A DNA stretch of 64,000 nucleotides from Stutzerimonas stutzeri (GCF_002890915.1 NZ_POUT01000001.1:62001-126000); one strand, 5' to 3'. Counted from the stretch's first letter, positions 11,878 through 22,893 are shown. The notes: generated from the letters alone by a model not told the origin. A program made the numbers and translations.

Positions 11878-12657
11878 TCAGCGCGTCATGCTCAGCATAG
11901 CCGGGTGAGTCAGACGCAACATCCAGCGCGCCTGCTCCTTGCGGCCGGTGCGGCCGCGCCGGTCGACCACCCATCCACGCGCCTCGATGGTCTTGCCGGC
12001 CAGTGCGGACAGGCGCTGCGCATCGAACGCTTCGACAGCCTGCAGCGGCACGTGCACGACCAGGGGCCCGTCCAGCTCCAGCCAGAAGCCGGCACGGTTG
12101 CGCTCGACCCGCTCGACCTTGCCGCCGACCAGAGCGAAACCGGCCTGGCGCAGCGAATGCGCCGTCTGCAGCGCCGGCTTGCGCCATACGCCTTTCCCAG
12201 CCCGGCGGGCATGCTCCTCGGCAGCCCAATGGCAGCCGGCCAGCTCGGTATTGGGGGCCACCGCCACCGCGTACCCCAGCCCCTCGGCCAGCAACGCGGC
12301 CTCGAGATTGCGGCCCTGCGCATCGTAGACATGCGCGAGCACGCGCCCGTGACGATCCTGCGGCTCGCGCCCCACACTCAACCCGACCCGATCGCCATTA
12401 CCCTTCACCAGGACGTCGAGATGGCGCCAGGCCGCTTCGGCGAAGGCCTCGGCCTTGCGCCCATGGCGACTGCGCTCGGGGGTATTGATACCGATCAGCC
12501 GCACGCTGCGCCCATCCACGAGGCGCAGGGTATCGCCGTCGACGACGCGCGCGACCTCCACCAGCGGCAGACGCTCCGCTGCCGGACAGAAAGCCAGCGC
12601 CTGAAGAGTCCAGAAGACGGAAACGAAAAAGGCGCCCACCAGGGACGCCTTTTTCAT
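11878..12657 (-). CDS. Staphylococcal-nuclease-like (SNase) exported protein
   Basis: The 259-residue product starts at 12657 (MKKASLVGAFFVSVFW), giving a signal peptide ending near LALA (residue 23). Residues 35-150 form an SNase/thermonuclease fold, with VARVVDGDTLRLVDGRSVRL, then GINTPERSR and GYAVAVAPN. In SNase enzymes the Asp in DGDT and the Arg/Glu in the TPE segment bind calcium and phosphate; both are present, so activity is plausible. The C-terminal 100 residues are an uncharacterised beta-rich extension. Codons 2-12 coincide with the hairpin that terminates rpmE, so expression may depend on read-through or on its own promoter. Confidence 0.85.
   Translation of the reverse strand: MKKASLVGAFFVSVFWTLQALAFCPAAERLPLVEVARVVDGDTLRLVDGRSVRLIGINTPERSRHGRKAEAFAEAAWRHLDVLVKGNGDRVGLSVGREPQDRHGRVLAHVYDAQGRNLEAALLAEGLGYAVAVAPNTELAGCHWAAEEHARRAGKGVWRKPALQTAHSLRQAGFALVGGKVERVERNRAGFWLELDGPLVVHVPLQAVEAFDAQRLSALAGKTIEARGWVVDRRGRTGRKEQARWMLRLTHPAMLSMTR
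12626..12654 (-). terminator. Intrinsic terminator of rpmE inside the nuclease start codons
   Basis: Read on the minus strand, AAAAAGGCG and CGCCTTTTT form a 9-bp stem around an 11-nt loop, followed by a U-rich foot. It lies about 41 bp beyond the rpmE stop. The ascending arm is codons 2-4 of the nuclease gene. Confidence 0.75.
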
Positions 12658-12695
12658 GTGCTCGGAAAATCCCACCGGATTCCCGTTGCGCCAGC

Positions 12696-12908
12696 TTACT
12701 TGGCGCCGAACACACCGAAACGCTGCTTGAAGCGATCGATGCGGCCGCCGGTATCCAGCACCTTCTGCTTGCCGGTGTAGAACGGGTGGCACTCGGAGCA
12801 CACGTCGATGTTCAGGTTCTTGCCCAGCGTGGAGCGGGTCTTGATGACGTTGCCACAGCTGCAAGTGGCTTCGATTTCGACGTAGTTGGGATGGATATCG
12901 GCTTTCAT
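12696..12908 (-). CDS. rpmE: 50S ribosomal protein L31, zinc-binding form
   Basis: L31 sits on the large subunit and bridges the subunits. The ATG at 12908 (MKADIHPNY) gives the standard 70-residue protein; an upstream in-frame extension lacks family similarity. The four zinc ligands are intact (C16, C18, C37, C40), so this is the C+ paralogue that is normally replaced by a Cys-less form under zinc starvation. It is divergent from priA and followed by a hairpin embedded in the next gene. Confidence 0.97.
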   Translation of the reverse strand: MKADIHPNYVEIEATCSCGNVIKTRSTLGKNLNIDVCSECHPFYTGKQKVLDTGGRIDRFKQRFGVFGAK

Positions 12909-13117
12909 GATGAATCCTCTGAATTGCGTGCCGCCACCCGACCCTATGTCGAGTACCGCACGAAGTAGGGCGCGAATCATACCAGAGCGCTAGGGTGATG
13001 CAAGCACAGGCGCCCGGCGGTGCCGGCCTATGGTTCCCGAGCCGAACGAAGCGGCACCCCGGCGCTTTTGCGCGGCATGATCGTTTACCATCGGCGCTCG
13101 CCAACAAGGATCTCCGC

Positions 13118-15340
13118 GTGCCCTCGACCATCCTCCGCCTCGCGCTGCCCTCGCCGCTGCGCCGCCTGTTCGACTATCGCCCGCCGGCCGGCATCGCCCG
13201 CAGCGTCCTGCAGCCGGGCATGCGCCTGCGCGTGCCGTTCGGCCGGCGCGAGGTGGTCGGCATCCTGGTCGAGCTGGCGGAGCGCAGCGAGGTTCCCGAG
13301 GACAAGCTCAAGCCCGCGCTGGAGCTGCTCGACCGTCAGCCGCCCCTGCCGCCGTCGCTGTTCAGGCTCTGCCTGTGGACCGCACAGTATTACCAGCACA
13401 GCCTCGGCGACACCCTGAACTGGGCGTTGCCGGTCCTGCTGCGCCAGGGCGAACCGGCCGAGGCACGCCTGGAGCGCTATTGGCGGATCGTCGACGGTGC
13501 ACGCCTCGACGACCCGCGCCTGGCGCGCGCGCCACGCCAGCGCGAGGCGCTGAAGGTCATCGCCCAGCATGCCCACGGCCTGCCGCATGCGTTGCTAGGC
13601 AAGCTGCAACTGAACAAGGACAGCCTCGACCTGCTGCTGGAAAAAGGCCTGGTACGCATCGAAGCGCGCCGCAGCAGCCCGCCCCGCGCCCACAGCGGCA
13701 GCTGGCTGCTGCAGCCGGAGCTGACCCTGAATCCGCAGCAGCGCGCCGCCTTCGAAGCGGTGCGCGCGGGCTTCGGCGGCTTTCGCGCCTTCCTGCTGGC
13801 CGGCGTCACCGGCAGCGGCAAGACCGAAGTCTACCTGCAGCTCATCCACCAGGTACTGGAGGCCGGCAAGCAGGCACTGGTGCTGATCCCGGAAATCAAC
13901 CTCGGGCCCCAGACCCTCGCGCGCTTCGAGAAGCGCTTCAACGCGCGGATCGCCCTGCTGCACTCCAACATCAACGATCGCGAACGCCTCGACGCCTGGC
14001 TCGCCGCCCGCGACGGCGAGGCGGACATCGTCATCGGCACCCGCTCGGCGCTGTTCACGCCGCTGAAGAACCCCGGGCTGATCATCATCGACGAGGAGCA
14101 CGACGCCTCCTATAAACAGCAGGAAGGCCTGCGTTACCACGCCCGCGACCTGGCGCTGCTGCGCGCCCGCCAGGAAAACCTGCCGATCCTGCTCGGCTCC
14201 GCCACACCCTCGCTGGAAAGCCTGCACAATGCCCACGCGGGCCGCTACGCACTGCTCAAGCTGACCCAGCGCGCCGGCGCCGCCAAGCCGCCGCGCTTCC
14301 TGCGCCTGGACGTCAAGAGCCGCCCGCTCGATGCCGGCATCTCCGGGCCGCTGCAACAGGCCATTGGCCAGACCCTGGCCGCCGGCCAGCAGGTGCTGAT
14401 CTACCTCAACCGTCGCGGCTTCGCCCCCACCCTGCTCTGCCATGACTGCGGCTGGCTCAGCCAGTGCCCGCGTTGCGATGCGCGCATGACCCTGCACCAG
14501 CGCCACAACGAACTGCGCTGCCACCATTGCGGGTACGTCGAGCGACCGCCGCGCAACTGCCCGGAGTGCGGCAAGGTCGACCTGCGGCCGGTGGGCGCCG
14601 GCACCGAGCGCGCAGAAGAACGCCTCGGCATCCTCTTCCCCGACTATCCGGTGCTGCGCATCGACCGCGACAGCACCGCGCGCAAGGGCGCGATGGAACG
14701 GATGTTCGGCACCATCAACCGCGGCGAACCCTGCCTGCTGGTCGGCACCCAGATGCTCGCCAAGGGCCACCATTTCCCCCGCGTGACGCTGGTGGCGATC
14801 CTCGATGCCGATGGCGGGCTGTTCTCCGCCGACTTCCGCGCCAGCGAGCGCATGGCGCAACTGATCGTCCAGGTCGCCGGCCGCGCGGGGCGTGCCGAGG
14901 AGCCGGGCAAGGTGATCATCCAGACGCACCTGGCCGACCACCCGCTGCTGGTGCAGCTGACCGAGCAGGGCTATTTCGCCTTCGCCGAGCAGGCCCTGTC
15001 CGAACGTCGCGCCGCCGGCCTGCCGCCGTTCAGCCACCTCGCCCTGCTGCGTGCCGAAGCGCACAAGCCCGGACAGGCCGAGGCGTTCCTCGACGACGCC
15101 TGCAGCCAGGCCGAGCGCCTGCTCGACGAACTGCAGCTCAGCGGCATCGAACTGCTCGGCCCCATCCCCGCGCCCATGGAACGCCGCGCCGGCCGCTACC
15201 GCGCGCAACTGCTCCTGCAGGGTAGTGCCCGCGCGCCGCTGCACCGCCTGATGAGCACCTGGCTGCCGTATGTCGAGCAACTGCCCGGCAGCCGCGCGGT
15301 GCGCTGGAGCCTGGACGTGGATCCGGTCGACCTGTTCTGA
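13118..15340 (+). CDS. priA: Primosomal replication restart helicase PriA
   Basis: PriA recognises stalled forks and reloads the replisome. I chose GTG at 13118 (VPSTILRLALPSPLRRLFDY), preceded by AAGGA, which gives 740 residues, the normal length. Upstream in-frame codons are not PriA-like. The protein has the N-terminal 3'-DNA-binding domain (1-100), the helicase Walker A VTGSGKTEVY near 228-237 and box II DEEHD. A zinc region with paired cysteines (CHDCGW, CPRCD, CHHCGY, CPECGK) lies between the helicase lobes. It is divergent from rpmE and followed by argS. Confidence 0.97.
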   Translation: MPSTILRLALPSPLRRLFDYRPPAGIARSVLQPGMRLRVPFGRREVVGILVELAERSEVPEDKLKPALELLDRQPPLPPSLFRLCLWTAQYYQHSLGDTLNWALPVLLRQGEPAEARLERYWRIVDGARLDDPRLARAPRQREALKVIAQHAHGLPHALLGKLQLNKDSLDLLLEKGLVRIEARRSSPPRAHSGSWLLQPELTLNPQQRAAFEAVRAGFGGFRAFLLAGVTGSGKTEVYLQLIHQVLEAGKQALVLIPEINLGPQTLARFEKRFNARIALLHSNINDRERLDAWLAARDGEADIVIGTRSALFTPLKNPGLIIIDEEHDASYKQQEGLRYHARDLALLRARQENLPILLGSATPSLESLHNAHAGRYALLKLTQRAGAAKPPRFLRLDVKSRPLDAGISGPLQQAIGQTLAAGQQVLIYLNRRGFAPTLLCHDCGWLSQCPRCDARMTLHQRHNELRCHHCGYVERPPRNCPECGKVDLRPVGAGTERAEERLGILFPDYPVLRIDRDSTARKGAMERMFGTINRGEPCLLVGTQMLAKGHHFPRVTLVAILDADGGLFSADFRASERMAQLIVQVAGRAGRAEEPGKVIIQTHLADHPLLVQLTEQGYFAFAEQALSERRAAGLPPFSHLALLRAEAHKPGQAEAFLDDACSQAERLLDELQLSGIELLGPIPAPMERRAGRYRAQLLLQGSARAPLHRLMSTWLPYVEQLPGSRAVRWSLDVDPVDLF

Positions 15341-15450
15341 ATGCCCCCGAACCCGCCTTTTCCACCCTCGGTCGCCGCGCAACTTGAAGCGACCCCCATC
15401 GCGCCCCGATAATGCCGGGTTTTCGCGCACTCTTGCGGACCGAGCCGACC

Positions 15451-17190
15451 ATGAAAGACAGCATTCGCCACCTGATCCAGCAAGCCCTCGCCCGCCTGAC
15501 CGACGACGGCGTGCTGCCCGAAGGCCTGACGCCGGCGATCCAGGTGGAAAACACCAAGGACAAGAGCCACGGCGACTTCGCCAGCAACATCGCCATGATG
15601 CTGGCCAAGCCGGCTGGGCTGAAGCCGCGCGAGCTGGCTGAAAAGCTGATCGCCGCACTGCCGCAGGATGCGCAGATCAGCAAGGTGGAGATCGCCGGAC
15701 CCGGCTTCCTGAATTTCTTCCAGAACAGCGACGCCCTGGCCGGGCGCCTCGAAGCCGCGCTGGCCGACCCGCAATTGGCGGTGCGCAAGGCGGCCGCCGC
15801 GCAGCGCGTGGTGATCGACCTGTCGTCGCCGAACCTGGCCAAGGAAATGCACGTCGGCCACCTGCGCTCGACCATCATCGGCGATGCGGTGGGCCGGGTG
15901 CTGGAGTTTCTCGGCGACGAGGTGATCCGCCAGAACCACGTCGGCGACTGGGGCACCCAGTTCGGCATGCTGCTGGCCTATCTCGAGGAAAAGCCGGCGG
16001 CGGCGGAAAGCGAACTGGCCGACCTGGAACAGTTCTACCGTGCCGCCAAGCAGCGCTTCGACGAGTCCGCCGCGTTCGCCGACCGCGCCCGCGAGCTGGT
16101 AGTCAAGCTGCAGGCGGGCGATGCCGACTGCCTGCGCCTGTGGACACGCTTCAACGACATCTCGCTGTCGCACTGCCAGAAGATCTACGACCGCCTCAAC
16201 GTCAAGCTCAGCCCCGCCGACGTCAAGGGCGAGAGCGCCTACAACGCCGAGCTGCCGGGTATCGTCGAGGCTCTGCGCGAGAAGGGCCTGCTCACCGAGG
16301 ACAATGGCGCCCAGTGCGTCTTCCTCGACGAGTTCAAGAATGCCGAGGGCAACCCGCTGCCGGTGATCGTGCAGAAGGCTGGCGGCGGCTATCTCTACGC
16401 CACCACCGACCTGGCCGCCATGCGCTACCGCAGCCAGGTGCTGCATGCCGACCGCGTGCTGTATTTCGTCGACCAGCGCCAGGCCCTGCACTTCCAGATG
16501 GCTTTCGAAGTGGCGCGCCGCGCCGGCTTCGTCCACGCCGGCATGCAGCTCGAGCACATGGGCTTCGGCACCATGAACGGCGCCGACGGCCGACCGTTCA
16601 AGACCCGCGATGGCGGCACGGTGAAGCTGATCGACCTGCTCGACGAAGCCGAGCAGCGCGCCTATGCCCTGGTCAAGGACAAGAACCCGCAGCTCGACGA
16701 GGCCGAGCTGCGCCAGATCGCCCGCGCCGTGGGCATCAGCGCAGTGAAGTACGCCGACCTGTCCAAGCACCGCACCAGCGACTACCGCTTCAATTTCGAG
16801 CTGATGCTGAGCTTCGAAGGCAACACCGCACCCTACCTGCTCTATGCCTACACCCGCGTGGCCAGCGTGTTCCGCAAGCTGGGCAAGGGCATCGACGAGA
16901 TCGACGGTCGCATCCGTCTCGACGCCGAGCAGGAACTGGCCCTGGCGGCGAAGCTGGCGCAGTTCGGTGAACTGCTCAACAATGTCGGCGAGAAGGGCGA
17001 GCCACACCTGCTGTGCAGCTACCTCTACGACCTGGCCGGGCTGTTCTCCAGCTTCTACGAACACTGCCCGATCCTCGCTGCCGATAACGAAGAACAGAAG
17101 CAGAGCCGCCTGCGCCTGGCGGCCCTGACCGGCAAGACGCTCAAGCAGGGCCTGGAACTGCTCGGCCTGGAACCTCTGGAGCGGATGTAA
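15451..17190 (+). CDS. argS: Arginyl-tRNA synthetase
   Basis: This enzyme charges tRNA-Arg. The ATG at 15451 ([16 protein letters not shown]) gives 579 residues; the frame runs 13 codons further upstream into a non-conserved stretch. Seen motifs are the class I signature in the form HVGH within [17 protein letters not shown] (near 131-146), the [11 protein letters not shown] segment, and the C-terminal DALR anticodon-binding domain beginning near [13 protein letters not shown]. The canonical KMSKS is replaced by a degenerate loop, as is normal in many ArgRS enzymes. The next gene starts directly at the stop codon. Confidence 0.97.
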   Translation: MKDSIRHLIQQALARLTDDGVLPEGLTPAIQVENTKDKSHGDFASNIAMMLAKPAGLKPRELAEKLIAALPQDAQISKVEIAGPGFLNFFQNSDALAGRLEAALADPQLAVRKAAAAQRVVIDLSSPNLAKEMHVGHLRSTIIGDAVGRVLEFLGDEVIRQNHVGDWGTQFGMLLAYLEEKPAAAESELADLEQFYRAAKQRFDESAAFADRARELVVKLQAGDADCLRLWTRFNDISLSHCQKIYDRLNVKLSPADVKGESAYNAELPGIVEALREKGLLTEDNGAQCVFLDEFKNAEGNPLPVIVQKAGGGYLYATTDLAAMRYRSQVLHADRVLYFVDQRQALHFQMAFEVARRAGFVHAGMQLEHMGFGTMNGADGRPFKTRDGGTVKLIDLLDEAEQRAYALVKDKNPQLDEAELRQIARAVGISAVKYADLSKHRTSDYRFNFELMLSFEGNTAPYLLYAYTRVASVFRKLGKGIDEIDGRIRLDAEQELALAAKLAQFGELLNNVGEKGEPHLLCSYLYDLAGLFSSFYEHCPILAADNEEQKQSRLRLAALTGKTLKQGLELLGLEPLERM

Positions 17191-17856
17191 GTGGCCGCAC
17201 GCAAGAAAGCCGCGCCCAAACGGGGCGCCAGCCGCTACCAAGCCCCCGCGAAGAAAGCCGTACCCGGCTGGATCTGGCTGGTCTGCGGGCTTGTGATCGG
17301 TGGCTTCATCATGTTCCTGATGAACCTGGAGCCCGGCGGCGACGAGATCAAGCGCGCCAAGGAAGCCCCCAAGGCCACGGCCAAGGAGCCACCCAAGCGC
17401 AGCCCGGCCGGCGAGCAGCCGCCGAAGCCGAAGTACGACTTCTATACGCTGCTGCCGGAGTCGGAAGTCATTCTGCCGCCGGAAACCAAGCAGCCAGAAC
17501 CGCCAAGCAAGCCGGTGACGCCGGAGGAAGCGGCCCGGATCGACGAGGCGCGGGCCCAGGCCGCACTCAACGGCCAGGTCCCGCCTCCGCCGCCGACCGT
17601 GGCCAAGGCGCCGGTGACGCAGTTCTTCCTGCAGGCCGGCTCGTTCCGCCAGCAGGCCGAAGCCGACCGCGTACGCGCACAGATCATCCTGCTCGGCCAG
17701 GATGTGCGCGTGGAGAACGTGAAGGTGCGCGACGAACCCTGGTACCGGGTGCTGGTCGGCCCGTTCAGCAGCCGCGAGCAACTGAACGCGGCGCAGAAGA
17801 CACTGGCCGCCAGCGGCTACAAGAATCTGCTGTTGCAGCAACGCCAGACGCACTGA
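17191..17856 (+). CDS. SPOR-domain membrane protein (FtsN-like)
   Basis: The gene starts with GTG abutting the argS TAA, so it is almost certainly translated from the argS message. The 221-residue product has a basic N-terminus, one membrane segment at about 26-46 (WIWLVCGLVIGGFIMFL), a long Lys/Pro/Glu-rich linker, and a C-terminal SPOR domain from about 147 (FFLQAGSFRQQAEADRVRAQ). SPOR domains bind denuded septal glycan, so a cell-division role like that of FtsN is likely. In P. aeruginosa the equivalent gene sits between argS and hslV; here hslVU do not follow. Confidence 0.88.
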   Translation: MAARKKAAPKRGASRYQAPAKKAVPGWIWLVCGLVIGGFIMFLMNLEPGGDEIKRAKEAPKATAKEPPKRSPAGEQPPKPKYDFYTLLPESEVILPPETKQPEPPSKPVTPEEAARIDEARAQAALNGQVPPPPPTVAKAPVTQFFLQAGSFRQQAEADRVRAQIILLGQDVRVENVKVRDEPWYRVLVGPFSSREQLNAAQKTLAASGYKNLLLQQRQTH

Positions 17857-17863
17857 ACGAACA

Positions 17864-17888
17864 CGCCGGGCATGACCCGGCGTTTTTT
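17864..17888 (+). terminator. Terminator of the argS-SPOR operon
   Basis: CGCCGGG and CCCGGCG pair around a 5-nt loop, followed by six T residues: a textbook Rho-independent terminator starting 8 bp after the stop codon. Confidence 0.9.
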
Positions 17889-17942
17889 ATGGCTCTGTCC
17901 CAATTGCGTGTTGCTCGAAGTGTCGAGGTATTCTGAACGTCC

Positions 17943-18008
17943 GTAGGAGCGGGCCATGCCCGCGAATATTCCAGCGCGCAAAGCTTCGCGGGCATGGCCC
18001 GCTCCTAC
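17943..18008. repeat. REP-type palindromic repeat, two inverted units
   Basis: Two perfect 24-bp inverted arms (17943-17966 and 17985-18008), each beginning or ending with GTAGGAGCGGGCCATGCCCG or its complement, flank an 18-bp spacer. This matches the GTAGGAGCG REP family known from Pseudomonas genomes. It lies exactly where gene order departs from that remembered for P. aeruginosa. Confidence 0.9.
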
Positions 18009-18071
18009 AGGGGTACGTCCATCCGCAACAGCCAACTCAGCCCTTGTTATTGGGAACAGAGGAAACTCCGC

Positions 18072-19043
18072 TCAGCTTTCTCGCGGTGCGTAGGCGAACA
18101 CGTCGGCGCGCATCTGGTGCGGGTCCATCCCAGCCGCCACCAGCGCATCCAGGGTGCCGTAGACCATCGCCGGCGAGCCGCTGGCATACACGTGCAGCGG
18201 CTTGAGATCGCTGAAGTCCTCGCGAATCGCCTCGTGCAGCAGCCCGCAGCGGCCTTCCCAGCAACAGACATCGCTGACTACCCGGTGCAGATGCAGGTTG
18301 CCCATGCCCTGCCATTCCTCCCAGTGCGGCAGCCGGTAGAAATCTTCCGGCCGGCGCACGCCCCAATACAGATGTACCGGATGGCTGAAACCGGCGGCAC
18401 GGCAGTACTCGATCAGGCTGTGCATCTGCGCCATGCCGGTACCGGCCGCGACCAGCACCAGCGGGCCGTCCGGCAGCTCGGCCAGGTGGGTATCGCCGAA
18501 CGGCAACTGCACGCGGGCGAAGCCCTGCCGGCGCAGGAAGGCCAGCAGCTCGATGGCCGACTCCTCGCGCGCCAGCACGTGCAGCTCCAGCTCGCGCCCG
18601 CTGTCCGGGGCGGAAGCCAGGGAGAACGCCGACCACTCGCCATCCTCGCGCTGCAGCAACAGGTACTGCCCGGCGTAGTAGCGTGGCTGCCGCCCGGCCG
18701 GCAGGCGCAAGCGCAGACGCACCACGTCGCCGCCGACCTCCTCGTAAGCGCTCAACTGGCAGCTCAGCTCGCGCACCGGCAGCTCGCCGGGCGCCAGCAC
18801 GCCGTCCCAGTGCAGTACGCAGTCTTCCAGCGGCTCGGCCAGGCAAGCCAGCAGCTCGCCATGATCGCGCACCTCACCGCCTTGGCGCACACGGCCTTCA
18901 ACCAACAGCGAGGCGCAGATATGGCAATTGCCGTTGCGGCAGCTCTGCGGACATTCGTAGCCCAGGCGCTTGGCGGCGTCGAGGATGCGTTCGCCGGGCC
19001 GGACTTCGAGTACGGCGCCGGATGGCTGCAAGGTCACTTTCAT
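18072..19043 (-). CDS. 2Fe-2S / FAD NAD(P)H reductase (flavin reductase-like)
   Basis: The 323-residue product (start 19043, MKVTLQPSGAVLEVRPG) is a fusion of a plant-type ferredoxin domain and a ferredoxin-NADP reductase module. The [2Fe-2S] ligands appear in CPQSCRNGNCHIC near 37-49, with the fourth Cys in LLACLAEP. The FAD motif RLRLPAGRQPRYYAGQYLLL and the NAD-binding LVLVAAGTGMAQMHSLIEY follow. Proteins of this layout have been named CDP-6-deoxy-glucoseen reductase (AscD) or UbiD-associated flavin reductase. It lies just downstream of ubiD, and supplying reduced flavin to UbiX/UbiD chemistry is an attractive but unproved role. Confidence 0.85.
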   Translation of the reverse strand: MKVTLQPSGAVLEVRPGERILDAAKRLGYECPQSCRNGNCHICASLLVEGRVRQGGEVRDHGELLACLAEPLEDCVLHWDGVLAPGELPVRELSCQLSAYEEVGGDVVRLRLRLPAGRQPRYYAGQYLLLQREDGEWSAFSLASAPDSGRELELHVLAREESAIELLAFLRRQGFARVQLPFGDTHLAELPDGPLVLVAAGTGMAQMHSLIEYCRAAGFSHPVHLYWGVRRPEDFYRLPHWEEWQGMGNLHLHRVVSDVCCWEGRCGLLHEAIREDFSDLKPLHVYASGSPAMVYGTLDALVAAGMDPHQMRADVFAYAPRES

Positions 19044-19086
19044 CTGCACGTCTTTTCTGTGAACGGGATAACCCGCCAAGGCTTCG

Positions 19087-19104
19087 GGCGGGCTCGAGCC
19101 CGCC
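19087..19104. repeat. Short palindrome between ubiD and the reductase
   Basis: GGCGGGCTCGAGCCCGCC is a perfect 18-bp palindrome in the 73-bp gap. There is no T-tract, so it is more likely a small repeat or mRNA-stabilising hairpin than a terminator. Confidence 0.5.
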
Positions 19105-19116
19105 TCTTCGGTTATG

Positions 19117-20583
19117 TCAGTCGATACCCAGCTGCGACCAGAGTTCATCGACCCGCTGCTTGATCACCGGGTCCTGGACGATGGCCCGCCCCCACTCGCG
19201 GCTGGTCTCGCCCGGCCACTTGTGCGTCGCATCCAGGCCCATCTTCGAGCCCAGGCCGGAAACCGGCGAGGCGAAATCCAGGTAGTCGATCGGCGTGTTG
19301 TCGATCATCACCGTGTCGCGCTTGGGGTCCATGCGTGTGGTGATGGCCCAGATCACGTCGTTCCAGTCGCGGGCATCGATGTCGTCATCGGTGACGATGA
19401 CGAACTTGGTGTACATGAACTGCCGCAGGAAGCTCCACACGCCGAGCATCACCCGCTTGGCGTGGCCGGGGTACTGCTTCTTCATCGTCACCACCGCCAT
19501 GCGGTAGGAGCAGCCTTCCGGCGGCAGGTAGAAGTCGACGATCTCCGGGAACTGCTTCTGCAGGATCGGCACGAACACCTCGTTCAGCGCCACACCGAGA
19601 ATCGCCGGCTCATCCGGCGGACGCCCGGTATAGGTGCTGTGGTAGATCGGATTCCTGCGGTGGGTGATGCGCTCGACGGTGAACACCGGGAAGCGATCCA
19701 CCTCGTTGTAGTAGCCGGTATGGTCGCCGTAAGGCCCCTCATCGGCCATCTCGCCGGGATGGATATGCCCTTCGAGGACGATCTCGGCATAGGCCGGCAC
19801 CTGCAGCTCGGAGCCGATGGCCTTGACCAGTTCGCTGCGCGAGCCGCGCAGCAGGCCGGCGAAGGCATATTCGGAAAGCGTATCGGGCACCGGGGTGACC
19901 GCGCCGAGAATGGTCGCCGGATCGGCACCCAGCGCCACCGCCACCGGGTAGGGTCGATCAGGGTATTTCTCGCACCATTCGCGGAAATCCAGTGCGCCGC
20001 CGCGGTGACTCAGCCAGCGCATGATCACCTTGTTACGGCCGATCACCTGCTGGCGGTAGATGCCGAGGTTCTGCCGCTCCTTGTTCGGCCCCTTGGTGAT
20101 GGTCAGGCCCCAGGTGATCAGCGGCGCCACGTCGCCCGGCCAGCAGTGCTGCACCGGAATCTTCGTCAGGTCGACGTCGTCGCCCTCGACGACCACCTCC
20201 TGGCAAGGCGCGTCCTTGAGCACCTTGGGTGCCATGCTGATGACCTTCTTGAAGATCGGCAGCTTGCTCCAGGCATCCTTCAGCCCCTTCGGCGGCTCCG
20301 GCTCCTTGAGATAGGCCAAGAGCTTGCCGATCTCGCGCAGCTCGCCGACGTCCTCGGCGCCCATGCCCAACGCGACCCGTCCCGGCGTGCCGAACAGGTT
20401 GCCGAGCACCGGCATGTCGAAGCCGGTCGGGTTCTCGAACAGCAGCGCCGGGCCCTGCTTGCGCAGGGTGCGGTCACAGATTTCGGTCATTTCCAGGACG
20501 GGAGAGACAGCAGCCGTGACGCGCTTGAGCTCACCGCGTTGTTCCAGGCCGCTGATAAAGTCGCGCAGATCGCGATACTGCAT
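19117..20583 (-). CDS. ubiD: 3-octaprenyl-4-hydroxybenzoate decarboxylase UbiD
   Basis: UbiD decarboxylates the polyprenyl-hydroxybenzoate intermediate of ubiquinone synthesis using prenylated FMN. The start at 20583 ([20 protein letters not shown]) gives 488 residues, the usual length; the 22 upstream codons are not family-like. Conserved runs seen include [20 protein letters not shown], the prFMN/metal region [20 protein letters not shown] and the catalytic acid segment [20 protein letters not shown]. The reductase gene follows in the same direction. Confidence 0.96.
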   Translation of the reverse strand: MQYRDLRDFISGLEQRGELKRVTAAVSPVLEMTEICDRTLRKQGPALLFENPTGFDMPVLGNLFGTPGRVALGMGAEDVGELREIGKLLAYLKEPEPPKGLKDAWSKLPIFKKVISMAPKVLKDAPCQEVVVEGDDVDLTKIPVQHCWPGDVAPLITWGLTITKGPNKERQNLGIYRQQVIGRNKVIMRWLSHRGGALDFREWCEKYPDRPYPVAVALGADPATILGAVTPVPDTLSEYAFAGLLRGSRSELVKAIGSELQVPAYAEIVLEGHIHPGEMADEGPYGDHTGYYNEVDRFPVFTVERITHRRNPIYHSTYTGRPPDEPAILGVALNEVFVPILQKQFPEIVDFYLPPEGCSYRMAVVTMKKQYPGHAKRVMLGVWSFLRQFMYTKFVIVTDDDIDARDWNDVIWAITTRMDPKRDTVMIDNTPIDYLDFASPVSGLGSKMGLDATHKWPGETSREWGRAIVQDPVIKQRVDELWSQLGID

Positions 20584-20665
20584 GCTTGAGCCTCGCATGG
20601 GCCGGCAGGGTCGGGGCGCAAAGTTTAGCCCCAGCGCCGGGTTTTCCAAAACCTGCAGACAGACG

Positions 20666-20687
20666 AAGGCCGGGTTTCCCCGGCCTT
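20666..20687 (-). terminator. Hairpin downstream of rho
   Basis: AAGGCCGGG and CCCGGCCTT form a 9-bp stem with a 4-nt loop, 20 bp after the rho stop on the minus strand. No long U-tract follows, so its strength is uncertain. Confidence 0.6.
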
Positions 20688-20706
20688 GCTGGCAACGACG
20701 AATCGC

Positions 20707-21966
<1,260 letters not shown>

Positions 21967-22150
21967 AGAAAGAGATCAGGAAGGATGTAGAAAGCGATTA
22001 GCTTGAGAAGCCGCGCAGCAGGAGACGAACGAGGTTCGTTGTGCTTTATGAGGCTGAAGTGCGTCGGCGACGGCATGCAGAGGGCGACGGAAGAAATGGT
22101 CGCGAGGCCGAATTTAGCATCGTGCAGACGCAGCGTCCACCCTGCCGATG

Positions 22151-22180
22151 AAAAAAGCCCCCGCGTCTGCGGGGGCTTTT
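22151..22180 (-). terminator. Terminator of trxA
   Basis: AAAAGCCCCCGC and its complement (22153-22164 and 22169-22180) form a 12-bp stem with a 4-nt loop, followed on the minus strand by a run of six U residues. It begins about 26 bp after the trxA stop. Confidence 0.9.
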
Positions 22181-22205
22181 CGAGTGGGCCCGGAAGGCCC
22201 GGAAC

Positions 22206-22532
22206 TCAGATGTTGCTGTCGAGGAAGGCTGCCAGCTGCGACTTGGATAGCGCGCCGACCTTGGTCGCCTCGACGTTACCGTTCTTGAACAGCATCAGCG
22301 TCGGGATGCCGCGCACGCCGTATTTCGGCGGGGTTTCCTGGTTCTCGTCGATGTTCAGCTTGCAGACCTTGAGCTTGCCTTCGTAATCCTTGGCGATCTC
22401 GTCGAGTACCGGAGCGATCATCTTGCAGGGACCGCACCACTCGGCCCAGTAATCGACCAACACCGGGCCATCCGCCTGGAGGACGTCCTGCTCGAAGCTG
22501 GCATCGCTGACTTTGGTGATGAATTCGCTCAT
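22206..22532 (-). CDS. trxA: Thioredoxin 1
   Basis: This is the general cytoplasmic dithiol reductant. The 108-residue protein has the active site WCGPCK at about 32-37 and the cis-Pro loop GIPTLMLFK. Its length and the trxA-rho neighbourhood are standard for Pseudomonas. It is followed by its own strong terminator. Confidence 0.98.
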   Translation of the reverse strand: MSEFITKVSDASFEQDVLQADGPVLVDYWAEWCGPCKMIAPVLDEIAKDYEGKLKVCKLNIDENQETPPKYGVRGIPTLMLFKNGNVEATKVGALSKSQLAAFLDSNI

Positions 22533-22893
22533 GGGAAGTCTCCGTGATTCGGAAGCAAAAAAGTGGCGACATCATAGCCCGGCTTCAGCCGCACCGGAAG
22601 GCGCGGAGCGATTGAGCCGCCCAATGAAGCCGATACTTTACTCTTCAATCGCCAGGCCTGGCGAACCCACCGCCTGGCGCCGCACCGCCTTCGCACACCC
22701 GTTCAACGTCTCGTGACGACTCGCGGCGGCGCTGTGACAACGCCTGCGACGAGCGGACGCTGCAACACTGCCTTCCGGCTCTGTTCCAGGCGCAGCCGAT
22801 GATCCAGACGGACGTCACGCGGCGCCCATTTGCGTTGGCTCATCCGCCCACACGTGGCACGATGGCGCCGTAATCGAACGAGACGCCGTTATC
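22533..22893. other. Noncoding gap between trxA and ppx
   Basis: This 361-bp divergent gap should carry the trxA and ppx promoters. I see no convincing gene, repeat or recognised operator in it. A TGGCACG at about 22855 resembles half of a sigma-54 promoter, but the -12 element is missing. Confidence 0.4.

Noticed and set aside
15196..17853. 885-codon minus-strand open frame antisense to argS and the SPOR gene
   Set aside because: It is the mirror of high-GC codon bias; the plus strand has clear ArgRS and SPOR motifs and the antisense product is a Gln/Val/Leu/His-rich shadow with no domain.
22850..22880. Sigma-54 promoter before ppx
   Set aside because: TGGCACG fits the -24 element but the GC of the -12 element is not at the required distance.
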